In this document: piece after piece, positions 6,470 through 10,019 of the stretch
How the letters are laid out: each line of letters opens with the position of its first letter
Position numbering within the stretch: position 1 is the stretch's first letter
DNA from: JBBQTQ01 sp038213135
GTDB lineage: Bacteria > Actinomycetota > Thermoleophilia > Gaiellales > Gaiellaceae
DNA: 10,019 nucleotides
Direction: 5' to 3'
Assembly: GCA_038213135.1 (NCBI GenBank)
Contig: JBBQTQ010000088.1
Location: 1-10,019 of the forward strand
Made by a program: the position numbers and the translations under genes
Notes under the pieces: model-generated
Database searches by the model: none
What the model was told of the DNA's origin: nothing
Seen by the model: only the letters and a program-made list of their open reading frames with translations

Positions 6470-6892
6470 GTGCGCCGCCGAGCAGGGATCGCAGCTGCAG
6501 CCGCAGGCCTGATCCTGCTCGGCGCGGGCTGTGGCGGCGGCAAGGAGGCATCGCCGCTGCCGGTCACCGTCGAGGGTTCGCTACCTCAGCAGCAGGCGGG
6601 GGACGCAACGGCAGGCAAGGCCGTCTTCATGTCGAGCGGTTGCGGGGCCTGCCACACGCTGATGGCCGCCGGCACGAACGGCAAGGTCGGCCCGGATCTC
6701 GACCACGTCGCCGCTGATGCGAAGAAGGCGAACCAGGGCCCGGTCGCCGACTACGTCCACACGTCGATCACCGACCCGGGCGCCTACGTCGTAGCTGGCT
6801 TTCCGAACGGCGTCATGCCCGCGTTTACCTCGCTGAGTCCGACCGATCTCGCGAATCTGGTCGCGTTCGTCACGCAGAGCGCGAAGGGCTGA
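6470..6892 (+). CDS. c-type cytochrome lipoprotein
   Basis: A small monohaem c-type cytochrome (140 residues from GTG 6470) anchored outside the cell by a lipid. Residues 1-20 are an Arg-rich n-region plus an Ala/Leu hydrophobic core leading to a LLGAGC lipobox, with lipidation at Cys21. A short linker is followed by the class-I cytochrome domain. The haem-attachment motif CGACH is at 58-62 (Cys58, Cys61, His62 as proximal ligand). Met116 in NGVMPAF is the expected distal ligand, and the C-terminal helix LSPTDLANLVAFV (122-134) is characteristic. It likely shuttles electrons at the membrane, but no oxidase or dehydrogenase subunit is next to it, so the partner is unknown. TTG 6452, overlapping the previous stop, would add six residues. 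GTG is preferred because it gives a conventional signal peptide and sits at leaderless distance from TAGACT. The stop overlaps the next gene. Confidence 0.85.
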   Translation: MRRRAGIAAAAAGLILLGAGCGGGKEASPLPVTVEGSLPQQQAGDATAGKAVFMSSGCGACHTLMAAGTNGKVGPDLDHVAADAKKANQGPVADYVHTSITDPGAYVVAGFPNGVMPAFTSLSPTDLANLVAFVTQSAKG

Positions 6893-7719
6893 TCGACCTC
6901 CCCGCCGAGTTTCCGCGCGGCGTCGACACGCTCGCGTGCGACCTCGACCGGACGCTGATCGCGCGCGACGTCGTCCTGCGCCCGCGCACGAAGCGGGCAA
7001 TCACGGCCGCCCGCGAGGCCGGCATCCGCGTCGTGATCGTCACGGGTCGGATGTTCCAGTCGGTGAGGCGCTACGCCGAGCAGGCGGGAATCGAGGATCC
7101 CGTCGTCTGCTACCAGGGCGCGGTCGTCGCGGATCCCGGTACCGGTGAGTGGCTTCGGCACGAGCCGATCCCGCTCGAGCTCGCGCGCGAGGCGATCGGC
7201 ATCCTCGAGCGGGAGGGCTTCCCGATCAACGTCTACGTCGACGACGAGCTCTACGTCGCGCAAAAGACGAAGGAGTCCGAGGCGTATGCCGGGTTCCAGG
7301 AGCTCGAGGTGCATGTGGTCGGCGAGCTGCTCGCCTGGCTCGAGCGGCCTCCGACGAAGCTCGTCGTCGTCGGCGAGCCCGCGAAGCTCGACGAGCTCGA
7401 GGTGCGGATGAAGGCGGCACTCGGAGACCGGATGTACGTCTCGAAGTCGCTCCCGAATTTCCTCGAGTTCGCGCAGCTCGGCGTCACGAAAGGCGCCGGC
7501 CTCGACTACCTCGCGGCGCGGCTCGGCTTCACTCCGGCGACGACGGTCTCCTTCGGGGACGGCGAGAACGACGTGGAGTTGCTCGAGTGGGCCGGCTACG
7601 CGGTCGCAGTCGCGAACGCGCATCCGCGGGTGCTCGCGGCGGCCGACTTCGTCTGCCCCTCGGTGGACGAGGAGGGCGTGGCGCAGACGATCGAGGCGTA
7701 CCTGACTCGCTCCCGCTAG
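6889..7719 (+). CDS. Cof-type HAD-IIB family hydrolase (proposed CTG start)
   Basis: A haloacid-dehalogenase superfamily phosphatase of the Cof/HAD-IIB type. These cytoplasmic enzymes remove phosphate from small sugar or cofactor phosphates through an aspartyl-phosphate. Counting from CTG 6889 (276 residues, normal for the family), motif I is DLDRT at 18-22 (nucleophile Asp18, acid/base Asp20). Motif II is Thr52 in IVTGR, motif III is Lys201 in TKGAGLDYL, and motif IV is GDGEND at 223-228. The type IIB cap lies between motifs II and III. Between the previous in-frame stop (6715-6717) and GTG 7033 there is no ATG, GTG or TTG. A start at 7033 would delete motif I and give a dead protein. CTG 6889 overlaps the cytochrome TGA as CTGA, a coupling arrangement, and yields LIDLPAEFP, a normal N-terminus. 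The substrate cannot be told. Confidence 0.88.
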   Translation: MIDLPAEFPRGVDTLACDLDRTLIARDVVLRPRTKRAITAAREAGIRVVIVTGRMFQSVRRYAEQAGIEDPVVCYQGAVVADPGTGEWLRHEPIPLELAREAIGILEREGFPINVYVDDELYVAQKTKESEAYAGFQELEVHVVGELLAWLERPPTKLVVVGEPAKLDELEVRMKAALGDRMYVSKSLPNFLEFAQLGVTKGAGLDYLAARLGFTPATTVSFGDGENDVELLEWAGYAVAVANAHPRVLAAADFVCPSVDEEGVAQTIEAYLTRSR

Positions 7720-7731
7720 CGCTCGTAGACT
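7702..7731 (+). promoter_or_regulatory. serS promoter: -35 CTGACT, -10 TAGACT, leaderless
   Basis: TAGACT (7726-7731) fits TAnnnT and ends 6 nt before the serS GTG. CTGACT (7702-7707) matches four of six TTGACA bases with an 18-bp spacer. No Shine-Dalgarno sequence lies between 7720 and 7737. This fits a leaderless serS mRNA made from its own promoter, which overlaps the end of the HAD gene. Confidence 0.5.
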
Positions 7732-7737
7732 CAGCGC

Positions 7738-8973
7738 GTGATCGACCTTCGCGCTGCGCGTCTCGACCCCGAGGGCCTCCGTGCCGCGATCGCTCGCAAG
7801 GGCGGTGAGGACTGGTTCGACAAGCTGCTGGCAGCGGATGGCCGCTGGCTCGAGTGGCGGCCGCGTGTCGACGAGCTGCGCTCGCAGACCAAGCTGAAGG
7901 GCAAGCCGACCCCCGAGCAGGTCGAGGAGCTGAAGACCGTCAAGGCGGACCTCCAGCAGGCGGAGGAGCAGCTGGTGGCTGCCGAGCGCGAGCGGCAAGA
8001 GGCCTGGGATCGCGTCCCGAACCCGCCGGATCCCACGGCCCCCGACGGGTGGACCGACGAGGATGCGGAGGAGCTCCGGCGAGTCGGCGAGCCCCGCGAG
8101 CTCGGCTTCGAGCCGCGCGACCATCTCGAGCTCGGCCGCTCGCTCGGCTGGATCGAAACCGAACAGGCGGCTGAAGTCTCGGGGTCGCGCTTCGTCTACC
8201 GGATGGGCGACCTCGCGTTGATGGAGCTCGCGCTCTACCGGTTCGCGCTCGACCGCCTGGCGGCAAAGGGCTTCGTGCCGGTGCTGCCGCCGGTGCTCGT
8301 CAAGGAAGCTGCGATGTACGGCACCGGGTTCCTGCCCACCGACGACGTGAACATCTACTCCGTCGAGCGCGACGAGCTGTACCTGACGGGAACCTCGGAA
8401 GTCGCGTTGGCCGGTCTGCACATGGGCCAGATCCTCGACGCCGAGGAGCTGCCGCGACGCTATGCCGGCTACTCCACCTGCTTTCGCCGCGAGGCCGGCG
8501 CCGCCGGCAAGGACACCCGAGGCATGTTCCGGGTGCACCAGTTCGACAAGGTCGAGATGTTCACGTTCGTCCGGCCGGAGGACTCCGCCGAAGAGCACGA
8601 GCATCTGCTCGCAGTCGAGGAGGAGCTCGTCGCCGAGCTCGAGCTTCCCTACCGCGTCGTGAACGTTCCCGCCGGCGACCTGGGCGCCTCGGCGACGAAG
8701 AAGTACGACATCGAAGCCTGGTTCCCCGGCCAGCAGCGCTACCGGGAGATCACGTCCACCTCGAACACGACCGACTTCCAGGCCCGGCGGCTCGACGTCC
8801 GCTACCGCGGCGAGCGCGGCCCGGAGCTCGTGCACACGCTCAACGGGACGGCCGTGACGGCTCGCGCGCTGATCGCGATCCTCGAGAACTTCCAGGAAGA
8901 GGACGGCTCGGTCTCAGTGCCGCCAGCGCTCACCGAGTTCGGCGCGCCGCCCCGGACGACCGCTCCGGCCTAG
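7738..8973 (+). CDS. serS: seryl-tRNA synthetase
   Basis: Class II aminoacyl-tRNA synthetase charging tRNA-Ser (and tRNA-Sec if present) with serine in the cytoplasm; 411 residues, the usual length. The N-terminal domain has the long antiparallel coiled-coil arm (about 27-98, with the turn near KLKGKPTP at 52-59), which grips the long variable arm of tRNA-Ser. The catalytic core follows. The serine/ATP-site strand YLTGTSEVAL is at 215-224, and motif 2 is CFRREAGAAGKDTRGMFRVHQF at 248-269. The segment EITSTSNTTDFQARR (337-351) carries the serine-binding Thr/Ser residues, and motif 3 is LNGTAVTARALIAILENFQ at 368-386. GTG 7738 gives MIDLRAARLDPEGLRAAIARKG, a standard SerRS N-terminus. It lies 18 bp after the HAD gene but appears to have its own leaderless promoter. 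The tRNA-Ser(UGA) it charges is about 680 bp downstream. Confidence 0.97.
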   Translation: MIDLRAARLDPEGLRAAIARKGGEDWFDKLLAADGRWLEWRPRVDELRSQTKLKGKPTPEQVEELKTVKADLQQAEEQLVAAERERQEAWDRVPNPPDPTAPDGWTDEDAEELRRVGEPRELGFEPRDHLELGRSLGWIETEQAAEVSGSRFVYRMGDLALMELALYRFALDRLAAKGFVPVLPPVLVKEAAMYGTGFLPTDDVNIYSVERDELYLTGTSEVALAGLHMGQILDAEELPRRYAGYSTCFRREAGAAGKDTRGMFRVHQFDKVEMFTFVRPEDSAEEHEHLLAVEEELVAELELPYRVVNVPAGDLGASATKKYDIEAWFPGQQRYREITSTSNTTDFQARRLDVRYRGERGPELVHTLNGTAVTARALIAILENFQEEDGSVSVPPALTEFGAPPRTTAPA

Positions 8974-8981
8974 GCCGAGAG

Positions 8982-9013
8982 AGGCGTCCCGAGCCTTGCG
9001 GCCCGGGACGCCT
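8982..9013. terminator. bidirectional hairpin terminator between serS and convergent lipoprotein gene
   Basis: A ten-base perfect stem, AGGCGTCCCG / CGGGACGCCT, encloses a 12-nt loop in the 51-bp gap between two converging genes. The position suits termination from both sides. Neither strand has a strong U-tract, so this is the GC-rich actinobacterial style of terminator. Confidence 0.7.
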
Positions 9014-9024
9014 TCCTCGTCAGC

Positions 9025-9567
9025 TCACGCGTGGCAGTTCTTCTGAACCCACGCCGCGATGTGCTGCTCTGCGGCAGTCAGCTTCGCCTGGTCGATCTGC
9101 GAGCTGAGCGCCTGCAGCCGGGCAATCACGTCCGGCGGCGGCACCTTGCCACCGCTCAGATCGACGCCCTTGAGCGCGTCGGCGATCTTGCCGTACGCAT
9201 CCGCGATGACCTGGAAGTCACCCTTGATGTCGGCCGGAGCCGCAGCCGCGATCTTCTGAAGGAAGTCCTTCGTCTTCTGGATGTCGCCGCCACCGGCGCC
9301 CGAGAACGCCTGGCCCAGCTGGGAGGCGAGGTTCGCGAAGTCGCGACAGTTACCCGCCGACGCGATGCTTGTTCCACCGGACGTCGTCGTCGCAGGAGCC
9401 GTCGTCGCCGCGGCCGTCGTGGTTGCCTCGGTCGTCGCCGGAGCGGCCGTTGTCGCAGCTGCCGTCGTACCTGAGCTCGACTTGCTTCCTCCGCCGCAAC
9501 CGGAGACCGCGAGACCCAGTCCCGCAATCGCGCATAGCGCGAGGAACGTGAACATCTTCTTGCGCAT
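9025..9567 (-). CDS. putative lipoprotein with Thr/Ala-rich stalk and Cys-bearing domain
   Basis: An exported lipoprotein of 180 residues with no recognised enzymatic family. The n-region MRKK, the hydrophobic core (5-20) and the lipobox VSGC give lipidation at Cys24. Residues about 28-67 are a low-complexity Thr/Ala/Pro/Ser stalk. A small helical domain follows (about 70-180), beginning with NCRDFANLASQLGQAF and ending in KNCHA. Its only two cysteines sit near its two ends and could form a disulfide tying the domain shut. The start is ATG 9567, with an AGAGAGGTGG ribosome-binding site 5 nt upstream. The longer open frame to 9621 adds 18 residues that would spoil the signal peptide. It converges on serS and is divergent from tRNA-Ser. 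It may be a surface binding or scaffold protein; function is unknown. Confidence 0.82.
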   Translation of the reverse strand: MRKKMFTFLALCAIAGLGLAVSGCGGGSKSSSGTTAAATTAAPATTEATTTAAATTAPATTTSGGTSIASAGNCRDFANLASQLGQAFSGAGGGDIQKTKDFLQKIAAAAPADIKGDFQVIADAYGKIADALKGVDLSGGKVPPPDVIARLQALSSQIDQAKLTAAEQHIAAWVQKNCHA

Positions 9568-9655
9568 AAATCCCACCTCTCTTGAGCACTCCCCCGGAAA
9601 GGCGACCCTACCGCACTCCATCCGAGGGTGCTATCGCATCGTCAAGATGGGCCTC

Positions 9656-9742
9656 GGCGGGGTGCCGGAGCGGTCGAACGGGGCGGTCTTGAAAACCGTT
9701 GGGCGTGCAAGCGTCCCGTGGGTTCGAATCCCACCCCCGCCG
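9656..9742 (+). tRNA. tRNA-Ser(UGA)
   Basis: An 87-nt tRNA. The acceptor stem is GGCGGGG (9656-9662) with CCCCGCC (9735-9741), discriminator G9742. The anticodon stem GCGGT/ACCGT encloses the loop CTTGAAA, so the anticodon is TGA, reading UCN serine codons, mainly UCA. A long variable arm (GGGCG...CGTCC) marks it as a class II tRNA, as expected for serine. The T arm is GTGGG TTCGAAT CCCAC. The 3' CCA is not encoded and must be added by the CCA enzyme. It lies downstream of serS, its cognate synthetase. Confidence 0.97.
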
Positions 9743-9752
9743 TCCTGGTAGA

Positions 9753-9783
9753 GCCAAAACCCGCATGGCTCGCGGGTTTTGGC
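9753..9783. terminator. strong intrinsic terminator after tRNA-Ser
   Basis: A perfect 12-bp inverted repeat, GCCAAAACCCGC / GCGGGTTTTGGC, with a 7-nt loop starts 10 nt after the tRNA. The core CCCGC/GCGGG stem followed by TTTT acts on the plus strand. The mirrored AAAA makes it work on the minus strand too, where it could stop the incoming gene ending at 9908. A competing short pairing, GAGCC (9751-9755) with GGCTC (9767-9771), overlaps it. Confidence 0.85.
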
Positions 9784-9907
9784 CCATCTCATATGCCGGA
9801 TTCGCGGCGGTTGGGAGAGCAGCTGATCGCGACGAACTGGCTCGCCTCGTACCGAGGAAAGTCAAGTCGTCTGAAGTGGTGTAACGCCTCGCTCGTCGGA
9901 GGGCGGC

Positions 9908-10019
9908 TCAGGCTGGTTGGAGTGCGCGTACCTCCTCTCGGGCTGTTGCGCGCTCGTTCTCGTCTACGAGGACGAGCGCGAGCGACTCGGCTGAGAGGTA
10001 GCGGCGCCCGACGAGCCAC
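9908..10019 (-). CDS. 3' end of an unidentified protein-coding gene (partial)
   Basis: Read from the right edge on the minus strand, 36 codons run to a TGA at 9910-9908. They include GRRYLSAESLALVLVDENER followed by ATAREEVRALQPA. This looks like a genuine C-terminus: a hydrophobic beta-strand followed by a charged helix. Most codons (27 of 36) end in G or C, unlike the longer overlapping frame, which is an Arg/Pro-rich shadow. The strand-plus-helix end loosely recalls C-termini of M16 (pitrilysin-like) peptidases, but that is a guess from a short fragment. Its transcription would end at the bidirectional terminator at 9753-9783. Confidence 0.55.
   Translation of the reverse strand, partial: WLVGRRYLSAESLALVLVDENERATAREEVRALQPA

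Noticed and set aside
6784..8835. Minus-strand 683-codon open frame opposite the HAD gene and serS
   Set aside because: It is fully antisense to two genes with complete catalytic motifs. Its apparent protein-like composition comes from their codon bias.
9599..9650. Possible promoters for the lipoprotein gene (TTGACG at 9645-9640, TAGGGT at 9610-9605, minus strand) and for tRNA-Ser
   Set aside because: The two minus-strand hexamers are about 29 bp apart and no well-spaced -10/-35 pair is present. No convincing plus-strand promoter was seen either.
9900..9930. tRNA D-arm-like string GGCTCAGGCTGGTTGGAGTG on the plus strand
   Set aside because: No matching acceptor stem, 7-nt anticodon loop or TTCGA T-loop follows. 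The stretch is better explained as the antisense of the partial minus-strand gene and the bases after it.
9949..9980. Long inverted repeat (15-bp arms, one mismatch, 2-nt centre)
   Set aside because: It lies inside the partial coding region. Adjacent Leu-Val-Leu-Val and Asp-Glu-Asn-Glu codons are naturally complementary, so the palindrome is likely a coding by-product.

Overview
The window is a GC-rich bacterial chromosome segment. Its features are a PspA/HtpX/PspAB envelope-stress gene set, SerRS, a tRNA-Ser without encoded CCA, GTG/TTG starts, apparent leaderless promoters and Thr/Ala-rich lipoprotein stalks. These suggest a member of the Actinomycetota, perhaps a Thermoleophilia-like lineage; that placement is an inference from composition and gene style. 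I see no transposase, integrase, CRISPR array or phage gene.

Left part (1-3483), membrane maintenance: pspA (+) is followed by a polytopic LPG-synthase-like/flippase-like membrane protein (+). This converges on a minus-strand pair, htpX-pspAB. PspA coats and stabilises damaged membrane, HtpX is a membrane zinc protease, and PspAB is an actinobacterial partner of this system. Two related perfect dyads, with half-site GGTGA/TCACC, lie between pspA and the flippase-like gene. The convergent genes share a CTAG as both stop codons, and htpX stop and pspAB start are directly abutted (TAG|TTG).

Middle part (3512-6892), envelope cluster: divergent from htpX runs a membrane protein with a short secreted domain that looks like a reduced alkaline-phosphatase-superfamily remnant. 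It overlaps a GT-C-like integral membrane protein, which is followed by a lipoprotein c-type cytochrome. The first protein has a convincing signal peptide only if translation begins upstream of the first ordinary start codon, at an ATT with a good Shine-Dalgarno sequence that overlaps the htpX ribosome-binding site on the other strand.

Right part (6889-10019), housekeeping: a Cof-type HAD phosphatase overlaps the cytochrome stop. Its catalytic motif I lies upstream of every ATG/GTG/TTG, which points to a CTG start. Then come serS (probably leaderless), a hairpin terminator between convergent genes, a minus-strand Thr/Ala-rich lipoprotein, tRNA-Ser(UGA) with a strong bidirectional terminator, and the 3' end of a minus-strand gene that runs off the window.

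The recurring theme is unconventional translation initiation: TTG, ATT and CTG starts, stop-start abutment or overlap, and two genes with TAGACT placed 6-7 nt before a GTG start. Long antisense open frames are common here because of the GC-rich third codon positions, and I treat them as shadows.
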